Shown one piece after another: positions 1 through 6,370 of a DNA stretch of 8,855 nt. Position 1 is the stretch's first letter; each line of letters begins with the position of its first letter. Source of the DNA: Planctomycetota bacterium (GTDB lineage: Bacteria > Planctomycetota > UBA11346); assembly GCA_013821615.1 (NCBI GenBank), contig JACDGQ010000096.1, positions 1 to 8,855 on the forward strand, read 5' to 3'. Position numbers and translations under genes: made by a program. Below the pieces are notes generated by a model. That model made no database searches, was not told the origin of the DNA, and saw nothing but the letters and a program-made list of their open reading frames with translations.

Positions 1-33
1 TGATCGGGGTGTTCTGAACGTGGCTCATGGCCA

Positions 34-64
34 CTCCCTCTGGCGGCTACGCCGCCGGTGGGAG
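34..64. repeat. Inverted repeat / strong hairpin upstream of the membrane protein gene
   Basis: Positions 34-47 pair with 51-64 around a 3-nt loop (48-50). Thirteen of 14 positions pair, including one G-T wobble (41/57); 39/59 is a mismatch. The stem is very GC-rich but is not followed by a clear T-run, so it is not a textbook Rho-independent terminator. It could still end or slow transcription from the genes expected upstream (terminase), or form a structured RNA leader. In one frame a stop codon lies just before it (15-17), possibly the end of the upstream gene, but too little is present to name that gene. The pairing is seen directly; the role is inferred. Confidence 0.5.
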
Positions 65-159
65 CAGGGGAGTTTCTCTATCAGACTTCAGGAATGGAGT
101 GTGATGCAATCTGGTGAGGAGGACACCTTCCCCAGCAACCCCTTCCCGCCTCGCTCGCC

Positions 160-858
160 TTGCTCTCCGTGGCCGGAATTGTCGTCCTCGACGTGCTCCT
201 CGCTTGCTCATCCCACTCGAGCGTCCTAACTCTGCTTGCTGGTGAATCGCTGCCATCAGCAGCCGGTCTCATCAGTGTGAGTGCGATCATCACCAGCATG
301 CTCTTCGCGGTTTTTATACCGTCTCTGGCTGTAGCCTGGCAGTTCATCGGGTTGATAACGAACATGCCAGCGGCTCTCTGGCTTGTCGACATGGATGAGA
401 AAATGGGCAAGGAGTACTGTGAGGTCAGCAAGGTTCGCAATCGCGCAGTCATCCTTAACAATTCGATGTTGATGAGCCGAGTTCAGGATCGAAAGCAGGA
501 GGTTCGAGATCTCCAGCGCCTTCGAGTCGCTGTCGCTACGCTCGTTATCGCGTGCATCATCGATGCCTGTTTTTCTCAGGGCATGCTTCGGGTTGCAGCC
601 GCAGCTTGGGATGCGGCCCCCTGGTACCGACATCTCGCCGATCCAATCCTGATACTCTTTATCCTTCCCGTTTTCTACCTGTTCACCATGGCTTTCCGCA
701 AAGTCAGAGAAGACGATTTGATTCTGAAGCATGGACTCGAACCGCTTATTGAAGATCCCGTGGACTCGCCCTCCAAGGATCCCAACACTCCCGGACTTGT
801 CACGATCGAGCTTCCCGAGAGATCGAGGCGATCGACAAATCCACCACCTCTCGGGTAA
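160..858 (+). CDS. Unrecognised four-helix membrane protein, probable phage moron or cargo gene
   Basis: I do not recognise this 232-residue protein. Four hydrophobic stretches are visible: about residues 1-16, 37-66, 122-139 and 160-177. Between the second and third lies a charged, partly helical loop with many Lys, Glu and Arg. The C-terminal 55 residues are polar and rich in Pro, Ser and Asp. The layout fits an inner-membrane protein with a large soluble loop and a soluble tail. The start is uncertain: TTG at 160 is the first usable codon in the open frame, which begins at 118, and no SD lies at the right distance, although GGTGAGGAGG is at 113-122. A 5' truncation or frameshift from the ATG at 104 is possible. 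Base composition differs from the phage genes: 33/60 and 29/60 G+C on two hand-counted lines. It lies where a phage usually runs straight from terminase into the gpW-like gene, so it is probably an acquired cargo gene. Function unknown. Confidence 0.6.
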   Translation: MLSVAGIVVLDVLLACSSHSSVLTLLAGESLPSAAGLISVSAIITSMLFAVFIPSLAVAWQFIGLITNMPAALWLVDMDEKMGKEYCEVSKVRNRAVILNNSMLMSRVQDRKQEVRDLQRLRVAVATLVIACIIDACFSQGMLRVAAAAWDAAPWYRHLADPILILFILPVFYLFTMAFRKVREDDLILKHGLEPLIEDPVDSPSKDPNTPGLVTIELPERSRRSTNPPPLG

Positions 859-861
859 ATA

Positions 862-922
862 GACCGGTGTGACGCAGTCGGCGGCAGGCATTGAAGCCTC
901 CGCTGCACTGCCTCCACCGGTC
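862..922. repeat. Long imperfect palindrome (21 paired bases) abutting the gpW-like start
   Basis: Four stacked stems are visible: 862-869 with 915-922 (8 bp, perfect), 874-878 with 907-911 (5 bp), 881-884 with 900-903 (4 bp), and 886-889 with 896-899 (4 bp). The apical loop is ATTGAA (890-895). Internal loops are small, and C885 is a bulge. It fills nearly all the space between the stop of the membrane protein gene (858) and the ATG at 925. There is no T-run after it, so it is not a classic intrinsic terminator. It might shield the next start codon, stabilise an mRNA end, or mark the edge of inserted DNA. The structure is seen; the role is inferred. Confidence 0.6.
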
Positions 923-924
923 CC

Positions 925-1131
925 ATGCCCGTTCCCATCCCAACTCAACAGACCATCGCCGAGAACGCCGCCGGCCCCCGGCGTGTCCAGGGCGACGCCG
1001 GCGCCGCGGTCGAGCAGCATCCCCTGCCCGACCAGATCGCCGCCGACCGCTACTTGGCCGCCAAGGTGGCGATGCGCTCGCAGCGGAAGGGCCTTCGCAT
1101 TACCAAGCTGCTGCCCCCGGGGGCGGTATGA
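925..1131 (+). CDS. Small head-tail connector, gpW-like position and size
   Basis: This 68-residue protein sits directly before the portal gene, where lambda has gpW, also 68 residues. In lambda, gpW binds below the portal, helps retain packaged DNA and prepares the head for gpFII and the tail. The N-terminal 35 residues look flexible (Pro, Gln, Ala, Gly). The C-terminal half has a basic helix-like segment ending in Lys-Leu-Leu-Pro-Pro-Gly, a pattern I recall from small pre-portal proteins of other prophages. ATG 925 is the only start in frame after a stop at 892. No SD is visible, and the start is only 2 nt from the large stem-loop, so initiation may depend on that structure or be weak. The stop overlaps the portal start as ATGA, implying translational coupling. 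Assignment rests on position, length and a remembered pattern. Confidence 0.65.
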   Translation: MPVPIPTQQTIAENAAGPRRVQGDAGAAVEQHPLPDQIAADRYLAAKVAMRSQRKGLRITKLLPPGAV

Positions 1132-2633
1132 GCCTCCTCGGCCGGGTCATCGAGGGCCTGCGGGCTATCGGCCGACGGAATGCCACCGCCCCTGGGGGTC
1201 GCCGCGTACCCATCCGGGCCCGCTACGACGCTGCGCTCACCACTCCGGAGAACCGCCGGCATTGGGCACTCGCGGACGGGCTTTCGGCCGACCTGGCTGC
1301 CTCGACCGCGGTGCGGAGGCAGCTGCGCAACCGCGCCCGCTACGAGGTCGCCAACAATTCCTACGCCCGTGGCATCGTCCAGACCCTGGCCAACGACTGC
1401 ATCGGCACCGGCCCTCGCCTGCAGCTGTTAGGCATTCGCGGTGATGCTGCGCGGCAGATCGAGCGCGCCTTCGCGGCTTGGACAACCGCTGTGGATCTCC
1501 CGGAGAAGCTGCGCTCCATGCGCGTGGCGCAGGCCGAGGACGGTGAGGCCTTCGCCCTGCTGACCTTCAACCCGGCCCTGGCGACACCGGTGATGCTTGA
1601 CCTGCGTCTCATCGAAGCCGAGCAGATCCACACCCCCGACCTGCCCTGGCAGGACCCCCGAGCCATCGACGGCATCCGTTTCGACGCCGCCGGCAACCCG
1701 GTCGAGTACCACGTCCTGCGATTCCACCCTGGTGGGGCGCTGGGGGCCTTCCCCCTGGACTACGATCGGGTGCCGGCGGCGGCGATGATCCACCTCTTCC
1801 GGCCCGACCGCCCTGGCCAGCACCGGGGTATTCCCGAAATCACCCCGGCGATTCCCCTCTTCGCCCAGCTGCGCCGTTTCACCCTCGCGGTGCTCGGCGC
1901 CGCCGAGACCGCCGCCGACTTCGCCGGCATCCTCTACACGGACGCGCCCGCCGGCGGGGAGGCGGATGCGGTCGAGCCGATGGATGCCATCGCCCTGGAG
2001 AAGCGCGCACTGCTCACTATGCCCGGCGGCTGGCGCATGGAGCAGATGCGCGCGGAGCAACCCGCGACCACCTACGCCGAGTTCAAGCACGAGATTCTCA
2101 ACGAGATCGCCCGCTGCCTGAACATGCCTTTCAATGTCGCAGCGGGGAATTCCTCGGGCTACAACTACGCCTCCGGCCGGCTCGACCACCAGGTCTACTT
2201 CAAGGCCATACGCGTCGATCAGTCACGCTTCGCCATGCGCGCGCTCGATCGCATCTTTGCCGCCTGGGTGAGCGAGGCCCTGCTCATCGACGGCTTCCTG
2301 CCCGAGGCCCTGCGCTCGGCTGCCACCGACTGGTCGCATCAGTGGTTCTGGGATGGCAGCGAGCATGTGGATCCCGCCAAGGAGGCCGCCGCCCAGGCCC
2401 AGCGCCTCGACAGCTTCACAACGACCCTCGCGGACGAGTACGCCCGCAAAGGTCAGGATTGGGAGAACCAGCTGCGCCAGCGCGCGCGCGAACTCTCGCT
2501 CATGCGCGAACTCAACCTCCAGCTGGCCGTCACGCCCGGACCGATCATCCAACCCGCTCCCGGCCCGGCCGTTCCCGCCGACGACTCCATTCCCACCGCC
2601 ACTGAGGAGGACGCCGATGCATCCGCCGCCTAA
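1128..2633 (+). CDS. Phage portal protein, lambda gpB family
   Basis: This is a 501-residue portal protein, the usual size for the lambda family. It would form the ring at one prohead vertex through which terminase pumps DNA and to which the tail connects. Recognisable family stretches are the Arg/Asn-rich segment ending NDCIGTGPRLQL (about residues 65-100), FRPDRPGQHRGIP (234-246), a long hydrophobic helix (247-275), NMPFNVAAGNSSGYNYASGR (342-361) and WFWDGSEHVDPAKEA (406-420). The last 35 residues are Pro/Asp/Ala-rich and probably flexible. The frame is open further upstream, but ATG 1128 is preferred: it gives the ATGA overlap with the gpW-like gene and matches the family N-terminus. The residues upstream of it are out-of-frame noise. 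Its end overlaps the next gene by 17 nt, a lambda-like portal-then-protease order. Confidence 0.93.
   Translation: MSLLGRVIEGLRAIGRRNATAPGGRRVPIRARYDAALTTPENRRHWALADGLSADLAASTAVRRQLRNRARYEVANNSYARGIVQTLANDCIGTGPRLQLLGIRGDAARQIERAFAAWTTAVDLPEKLRSMRVAQAEDGEAFALLTFNPALATPVMLDLRLIEAEQIHTPDLPWQDPRAIDGIRFDAAGNPVEYHVLRFHPGGALGAFPLDYDRVPAAAMIHLFRPDRPGQHRGIPEITPAIPLFAQLRRFTLAVLGAAETAADFAGILYTDAPAGGEADAVEPMDAIALEKRALLTMPGGWRMEQMRAEQPATTYAEFKHEILNEIARCLNMPFNVAAGNSSGYNYASGRLDHQVYFKAIRVDQSRFAMRALDRIFAAWVSEALLIDGFLPEALRSAATDWSHQWFWDGSEHVDPAKEAAAQAQRLDSFTTTLADEYARKGQDWENQLRQRARELSLMRELNLQLAVTPGPIIQPAPGPAVPADDSIPTATEEDADASAA
2604..2610 (+). promoter_or_regulatory. Shine-Dalgarno site setting the capsid fusion start
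   Basis: GAGGAGG lies inside the 3' end of the portal gene, 6 nt before ATG 2617. It is a near-perfect anti-16S match and fixes the fusion protein start at 2617, although the frame stays open upstream to 2353. This strong site fits a gene whose product is needed in hundreds of copies per virion. Confidence 0.75.
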
Positions 2634-4779
2634 GATCGAGCAGCCGGTAGCCGCCCCCCGCACGGCCGCCGTCCCGACCGCGGTGGCCTTCGCCTGCGCG
2701 CCCGAGTGGCTCACCGCCATGGAGGCCGGCGCCGACCGTCCTGCCCTCCCACGCTTCGCCATGATCGCCTACACCGGCGGCCCCATGCGTATCGCCGGCT
2801 GGCGCAATCCCGTGGTGGTCGACCTGGAGGGCCTCGCCATCCCCAGCCAGCACCGCCCCATTCGTCTCGGCCATGACGCGACGCTCGGGGTCGGCCACAC
2901 CGACGCCATCCGCATCGAGGGGGGCAAGCTCATCGCCTCCGGCATCGTCTCGCGCGACACCCCCGCCGCACGCGAAGTCGTCGCCTCCAGCCGCAACGGC
3001 TTCCCGTGGCAGGCCTCCATCGGCTCCAGCGTCGACGCGCACGAGTTCATCCGCGATGGCCAGACCGTCCAGGTGAACGGGCAGACCTGGCCCGGACCGC
3101 TCAACGTCGTGCGCCGCGCCACCCTCGGCGAGATCAGCTTCGTCGATCTCGGGGCCGATGGGATGACCAGCGCCATCGTCGCCGCCATCCCGGCCGCTGT
3201 TGGCGCCTCGACCTCCGCCACCACTAATCCCCCTCTTTCTGATCCCGGAGATGCCCCTGTGACCACCGCCGCTCCTTCCACGACCTCGACCACCACCGCC
3301 GAAGCGGACGAGCACGCTGCCGAACACGAGAAGACCACCGCACCCGCGACCATGGTCGCCGCAGCCACCCCCACCCCCACCACCACGCCCACGCATTCAG
3401 CCCCCGTCCTCCAGCCTGCCGCTGTCCCCCCCGCCCCCGCCGGCGAGGCGGTTGCGCAGATGCGCGCCACCGCAGCCGCGGAGACCGAACGCATCACCGC
3501 CGTCCGGCGCCTGTGCGCCGGCACGCACGGCGACCTCGAGGCCCGCGCCATCCGCGACGGCTGGGATACCACCCGCACCGAGCACGAAGTCCTGCGCGCC
3601 GCCCGCCCGCAGGCCCCCGCCGTCCACATCCGTGACACCAGCCTGACCGGCGAGGTCCTCGAAGCGGCGTGCCTGCTGAGTGCGAAGATGCCGGAGATCG
3701 AGACGCACGTCGGCGAGGTGGCGCTCGACCAGGCCTCGCGCCGCTTCCGCGGCGGCATCGGCATGCAGGAACTGTTCCTTGAGGCGGCGTGGGCCAATGG
3801 CTACACCGGACGCACCTTCCGCGATCCGCGCGCCGTGCTGCGTGCTGCCTTCCCGAGCGATCACCCGGGTCAGGTGCGAGCCGAAGGCGGGATCTCGACC
3901 ATCGATATCGGCGGCATCCTCTCGAACCTGGCCAACAAGTTCCTCCTCGAGGGCTTCAACGCCGTCGAGCAGACCTGGCGCAACATCGCGGCCACCGGGC
4001 CCGTGACCGACTTCAAGACCGTCACGCGCTTCCGCCTGATCGGCAAGGACCAATACGACCGCGTGGCCCCGGGCGGCGAGATCAAGCACGGCACGCTCGG
4101 CGAACTGCGCTACCAGAACCAGGCCGATACTTACGGCCTCATGCTCTCCATCGACCGCCGCGACCTGGTCAACGACGACCTCGGCGCGATCACCACCGTC
4201 CCGCGCAAGCTCGGCCGCGGGGCTGGCCTCAAGATCAACGACGTCTTCTGGAGCACCTTCCTCGATAACGCGGCGTTCTTCACCGCCGCCAACCGGAACC
4301 TCCTGACCGGCCCCGACACCGCGCTCTCCATCGACGGCCTCACCAAGGCCGAAACCGCCTTCCTGGAGCAGGTCGACCCCGATGGCAAGCCGCTCGGCAT
4401 CATGCCGTCGATCGTGCTGGTACCGCCGGCGCTCAGCGCCATGGGTACCCAGCTCAACCGTTCGCTGGAGCTGCGTGATACCACCGCCTCGACCAAGTAT
4501 CCCGTGGCCAATCCCCACCAGGGGAAGTTCCGCACCGAGGTCAGCCGCTACCTGTCCAACCCGCAGTACGCCGGCAACTCGACCAAGGCCTGGTACCTGC
4601 TCGCAGACCCCGGTGACCTTCCCGTCATCGAGGTGATTTTCCTCAACGGCCAGGAATCCCCCATCATCGAAACCGCCCAGGCCGACTTCAATGTCCTCGG
4701 CGTCCAAATGCGCGGCTACCACGACTTCGGCGTCGCCCTCCAAGAACCCCGCGCCGCCATCCGCAGCACCGCCACCTAA
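2617..4779 (+). CDS. Prohead protease / scaffold / major capsid fusion protein
   Basis: This 720-residue protein joins three head functions. Residues about 40-190 form a prohead protease of the S78/U35 type. The family-like stretch AYTGGPMRIAGWRNPVVVDL (51-70) precedes the likely catalytic His86 (RLGHD), Ser134 (WQASIGSS) and an acidic residue around Glu172 (LGEISFVD). Residues 195-285 are a Thr/Pro/Ala-rich linker. Residues 285-345 are charged and helical, like a scaffold segment. From about 425 the protein resembles a Mu gpT-like major capsid protein, with DRRDLVNDDLG (513-523) and GRGAGLKINDVFW (533-545) as landmarks. Such fusions are a known arrangement; the protease would free the capsid domain by cutting the linker inside the prohead. 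The start at 2617 has a strong SD. An in-frame GTG at 3259 with its own SD-like site may produce a protease-less form. Catalytic residues are assigned by motif, not alignment. Confidence 0.9.
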   Translation: MHPPPKIEQPVAAPRTAAVPTAVAFACAPEWLTAMEAGADRPALPRFAMIAYTGGPMRIAGWRNPVVVDLEGLAIPSQHRPIRLGHDATLGVGHTDAIRIEGGKLIASGIVSRDTPAAREVVASSRNGFPWQASIGSSVDAHEFIRDGQTVQVNGQTWPGPLNVVRRATLGEISFVDLGADGMTSAIVAAIPAAVGASTSATTNPPLSDPGDAPVTTAAPSTTSTTTAEADEHAAEHEKTTAPATMVAAATPTPTTTPTHSAPVLQPAAVPPAPAGEAVAQMRATAAAETERITAVRRLCAGTHGDLEARAIRDGWDTTRTEHEVLRAARPQAPAVHIRDTSLTGEVLEAACLLSAKMPEIETHVGEVALDQASRRFRGGIGMQELFLEAAWANGYTGRTFRDPRAVLRAAFPSDHPGQVRAEGGISTIDIGGILSNLANKFLLEGFNAVEQTWRNIAATGPVTDFKTVTRFRLIGKDQYDRVAPGGEIKHGTLGELRYQNQADTYGLMLSIDRRDLVNDDLGAITTVPRKLGRGAGLKINDVFWSTFLDNAAFFTAANRNLLTGPDTALSIDGLTKAETAFLEQVDPDGKPLGIMPSIVLVPPALSAMGTQLNRSLELRDTTASTKYPVANPHQGKFRTEVSRYLSNPQYAGNSTKAWYLLADPGDLPVIEVIFLNGQESPIIETAQADFNVLGVQMRGYHDFGVALQEPRAAIRSTAT
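3246..3261 (+). promoter_or_regulatory. Possible internal translation start (SD plus GTG) in the capsid fusion gene
   Basis: CGGAG at 3246-3250 is followed after 8 nt by an in-frame GTG at 3259 (residue 215 of the fusion). It lies exactly at the border between the protease domain and the Thr-rich linker. Initiation there would give a 506-residue scaffold-plus-capsid protein without protease. Lambda has a comparable in-frame internal start, Nu3 within gene C. Spacing and frame are seen; use of the site is inferred. Confidence 0.35.
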
Positions 4780-4803
4780 CCGCCTCGCCGGCGGGGGCGG
4801 GTG

Positions 4804-4823
4804 CTGCGCGCAGACGCGCGCAG
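4804..4823. terminator. Perfect 8-bp hairpin after the capsid gene, possible attenuator
   Basis: Positions 4804-4811 pair perfectly with 4816-4823 around the loop AGAC. It lies 25 nt after the capsid stop in a 129-nt gap, the largest gap in the head and tail genes. A weaker 5-bp stem precedes it (4780-4784 with 4790-4794). The only T-rich patch is about 50 nt further on (4876-4896), so a classic Rho-independent terminator is not supported. Partial attenuation or a processing/stabilising hairpin that favours capsid mRNA is possible. Confidence 0.4.
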
Positions 4824-4908
4824 GAGTGGGGCGTATGGGGCTAGGCGCTGGCGGCGGCGTCAACGGAGGGCGGGGATTTTCTTTCAAACCACTTTTCAGG
4901 GAGCAGGT

Positions 4909-5247
4909 ATGACGGTGATCTATATTCAGGATGGCGATGCCATCGATTTCGTTTCAACGACCAACCTGCCGGCGGGGTCGGTGGTCGTGCAGGGGCACCT
5001 GGTCGGTGTCACCACCAGGCCATTGGTCGCGGCGGACCCGGGGGCGCTGCAGGTGGAAGGGGTCTATGACTTCCCCATCACGGCGGGGCCTACGGCGGGG
5101 ATCGGTGATCAGGTGTTCTGGGATCCGGTGGCGGGCCTCGCCACCCTGGACGGCACGGTCACCGGGGTCGCCTACTGTGGCGTGGTGGCGCGGCCGCTGG
5201 CGGTAACCGATACGGTCATCCGCGTCCTCCTCAACCATCCGCGGTGA
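4909..5247 (+). CDS. Capsid decoration (cement) protein, DUF2190 family
   Basis: This 112-residue protein matches the DUF2190 pattern of small beta-rich phage proteins coded just after the capsid gene. The N-terminus reads like the family: a short beta strand, Asp-Ala-Ile-Asp-Phe, then Ala-Gly-Ser-Val-Val. It continues with LVGVTTRPL, a Val-Tyr-Asp-Phe-Pro segment, a Gly-Asp-Gln-Val-Phe-Trp-Asp turn, and a closing Gly-Val-Ala/Val-Arg-Val-Leu-Leu-Asn. Family members are thought to bind the outside of the capsid lattice and stabilise it after expansion. ATG 4909 is chosen because AGGGAG (4898-4903) lies 5 nt upstream. The in-frame extension back to 4801 is Arg-rich and runs through the hairpin, so it is not coding. 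The gene is separated from the capsid gene by a gap but runs on to the joining gene after 10 nt. Confidence 0.85.
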   Translation: MTVIYIQDGDAIDFVSTTNLPAGSVVVQGHLVGVTTRPLVAADPGALQVEGVYDFPITAGPTAGIGDQVFWDPVAGLATLDGTVTGVAYCGVVARPLAVTDTVIRVLLNHPR

Positions 5248-5257
5248 GTGCGCGCGG

Positions 5258-5665
5258 ATGGCTGATCTCCTGGGCATGGGAGCGGCGTGGCTGGAGAGGC
5301 AGCGCCAGCGCTTCTGCACACATGCCGTCCACTACCGCCGAGGCGCCTTGGACCTGCTCGTCCCCGCCACGGTGGGGGGGACCATCTTCCGGGTCGACCT
5401 CGGGATGGGCCTCATCGAACGGATCGAAGCCCGGGACTACCTCATCGCCGCGGACGCCCTGGGCCCCTTCGGTCTCCCCCTGCGCGGCGACCGCATCTCC
5501 GAAGACCTCCTGGGCCTCGGGCAGGGCCCCGGACAGAGTGCCGTGATAAGGCACACCGCCGAGGTGCTCGCACCGGGGCGGGAGCCGCATTGGCGCTGGG
5601 TTGATGCCACGCGCCTCGCCTACCGCATCCACACCAAGCACCTCTCCACCGAGCCTATCCCATGA
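5258..5665 (+). CDS. Probable head-tail joining / head completion protein
   Basis: This 135-residue protein starts Met-Ala-Asp-Leu-Leu-Gly, with an N-terminal helix containing Ala-Ala-Trp-Leu-Glu-Arg-Gln. It then has several predicted strands: VHYRRGA, LLVPATVGGTIF, GLIERIEARDYLIAADAL, a Leu-Arg-Gly-Asp-Arg-Ile turn, and a C-terminal AEVLAPGREPHWRW segment. I recall this order from small proteins after DUF2190 genes in prophages, where they are annotated as hypothetical or head-tail joining. The position corresponds to lambda gpFII, which caps the gpW/portal complex and receives the tail. GGTGAG (5243-5248), overlapping the end of the previous gene, is a plausible SD 9 nt before ATG 5258. Its stop overlaps the next start (ATGA at 5662). 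The structural role is inferred from position and pattern; no enzyme motif is visible. Confidence 0.65.
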   Translation: MADLLGMGAAWLERQRQRFCTHAVHYRRGALDLLVPATVGGTIFRVDLGMGLIERIEARDYLIAADALGPFGLPLRGDRISEDLLGLGQGPGQSAVIRHTAEVLAPGREPHWRWVDATRLAYRIHTKHLSTEPIP

Positions 5666-5943
5666 TCGACGCAGCGCTCAAGATCGGCATGGCGACTCTC
5701 CTGGTGGCGGCGCTGCCGAGCGAACCTGCGGAGCCCGGCCTCTGGGCGCAGTGGGGTCTGGCGGGGGCGGTGGTCGCCTACGTGCTCTGGCGCGATGCGC
5801 AGCGCGAACAGCGCATGGCGGAAGCCATCGAACGCCAGCAGACCTGGGTCCGCAATACGCTCATGCACGCCCTGGAACGCAATGCCCACGCCATGGAACG
5901 GGTGGTCGCCTACCTGGAACGCTGGGGAGACGACCATGCGTAG
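5662..5943 (+). CDS. Small membrane protein with coiled, charged tail (holin-like layout)
   Basis: This 93-residue protein has a weakly hydrophobic N-terminus (residues 4-18), a Pro/Glu-rich turn and a clear single membrane helix (about 29-43, ending Val-Leu-Trp-Arg-Asp). A long amphipathic, charged helix (44-90) full of Glu, Arg, Gln and His follows. That layout resembles small BhlA/UviB-type holin-like proteins, in which one membrane segment precedes a charged helical tail, but I see no diagnostic family motif. It is translationally coupled on both sides: ATGA with the joining gene, and an 8-nt overlap with the terminator-like gene, whose SD it contains. A membrane protein among neck genes is unexpected for a virion part. 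It could be an early-placed holin, a membrane-anchored assembly factor or an exclusion protein. The reading frame and membrane helix are secure; the function is not. Confidence 0.7.
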   Translation: MIDAALKIGMATLLVAALPSEPAEPGLWAQWGLAGAVVAYVLWRDAQREQRMAEAIERQQTWVRNTLMHALERNAHAMERVVAYLERWGDDHA

Positions 5944-6367
5944 CCGGGACGTCGCTGCGGCGCTGGTTGGCGAACTCAGGGATCTCGGCTTCCCGAGCAG
6001 CGTGGTGCTCCAGCGCGCCTACCTGCCGCTGACCGAGCTGGGCGAGGTGGAGGCGCTCCATGTCACCGTCCTCATCAACGGACGGACCACCACCATGGCC
6101 GGTCGCGGACGCATGCAGATCGACCACCGCCTGGAGTTGGCGGTGCAGCAGCGGCTGGGCAGCGATGACCCGTCCGCGGTCGACAGCCTGCTCGACCTGG
6201 TGGAGGATCTCACCCGCACGCTCAGCGCGCGCCGCTTGGCGGAGGCTCCGGACGCGGTCTGGGTCCAGGCAGAGCATGCGCCGCTGGTTGCGACCGAGCA
6301 TCTGCACGAGCTCCGGCAGTTCACCTCGCTGCTCACCCTCACCTACCGCAGTTGGGAGACGGTGTGA
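5936..6367 (+). CDS. Probable tail terminator / tail completion protein
   Basis: This 143-residue protein begins with a helix (Asp-Val-Ala-Ala-Ala-Leu-Val-Gly-Glu-Leu). A beta strand with Leu-His-Val-Thr-Val-Leu follows (about 38-46), then a Gly-Arg-Gly-Arg-Met-Gln-Ile-Asp-His segment leading into Leu-Glu-Leu-Ala-Val-Gln-Gln-Arg. Next come an acidic helix (Ala-Val-Asp-Ser-Leu-Leu-Asp-Leu-Val-Glu) and a C-terminal LRQFTSLLTLTYRSWE. The closing Phe-Thr-Ser-x-Leu-Thr-Leu-Thr-Tyr-Arg is typical of small neck or tail-terminator-like proteins in this gene position. Such proteins cap the tail tube and dock it to the head. ATG 5936 is selected because GGGGAGA (5924-5930) lies 5 nt upstream; the frame is open further back within the preceding gene. 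Assignment is by pattern and gene order, not by a catalytic motif. Confidence 0.65.
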   Translation: MRSRDVAAALVGELRDLGFPSSVVLQRAYLPLTELGEVEALHVTVLINGRTTTMAGRGRMQIDHRLELAVQQRLGSDDPSAVDSLLDLVEDLTRTLSARRLAEAPDAVWVQAEHAPLVATEHLHELRQFTSLLTLTYRSWETV

Positions 6368-6370
6368 CCC

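Noticed and set aside
102..110. Extended -10-like TGATGCAAT as a promoter for the membrane gene
   Set aside because: It matches TATAAT at only four of six positions and has no convincing -35 element, so it is too weak to list.
20..229. 69-codon + strand frame at the window start
   Set aside because: It runs through the 34-64 hairpin, has no family features and overlaps the hydrophobic start of the membrane protein; only the part from ATG 104 is kept as a possible displaced start.
891..1127. Upstream in-frame extension of the portal protein
   Set aside because: It is Pro/Arg-rich and overlaps the gpW-like gene in another frame; ATG 1128 gives the family N-terminus and an ATGA overlap.
2353..2616. 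Upstream in-frame extension of the capsid fusion
   Set aside because: It lies wholly within the conserved portal C-terminus in another frame; ATG 2617 has a strong SD.
3397..4887. Long open frame (496 codons) on the minus strand opposite the capsid gene
   Set aside because: It is a shadow of GC-rich codon use in the capsid fusion; the protein is low-complexity Gly/Ala/Asp/Val, and the + strand frame has clear family motifs.
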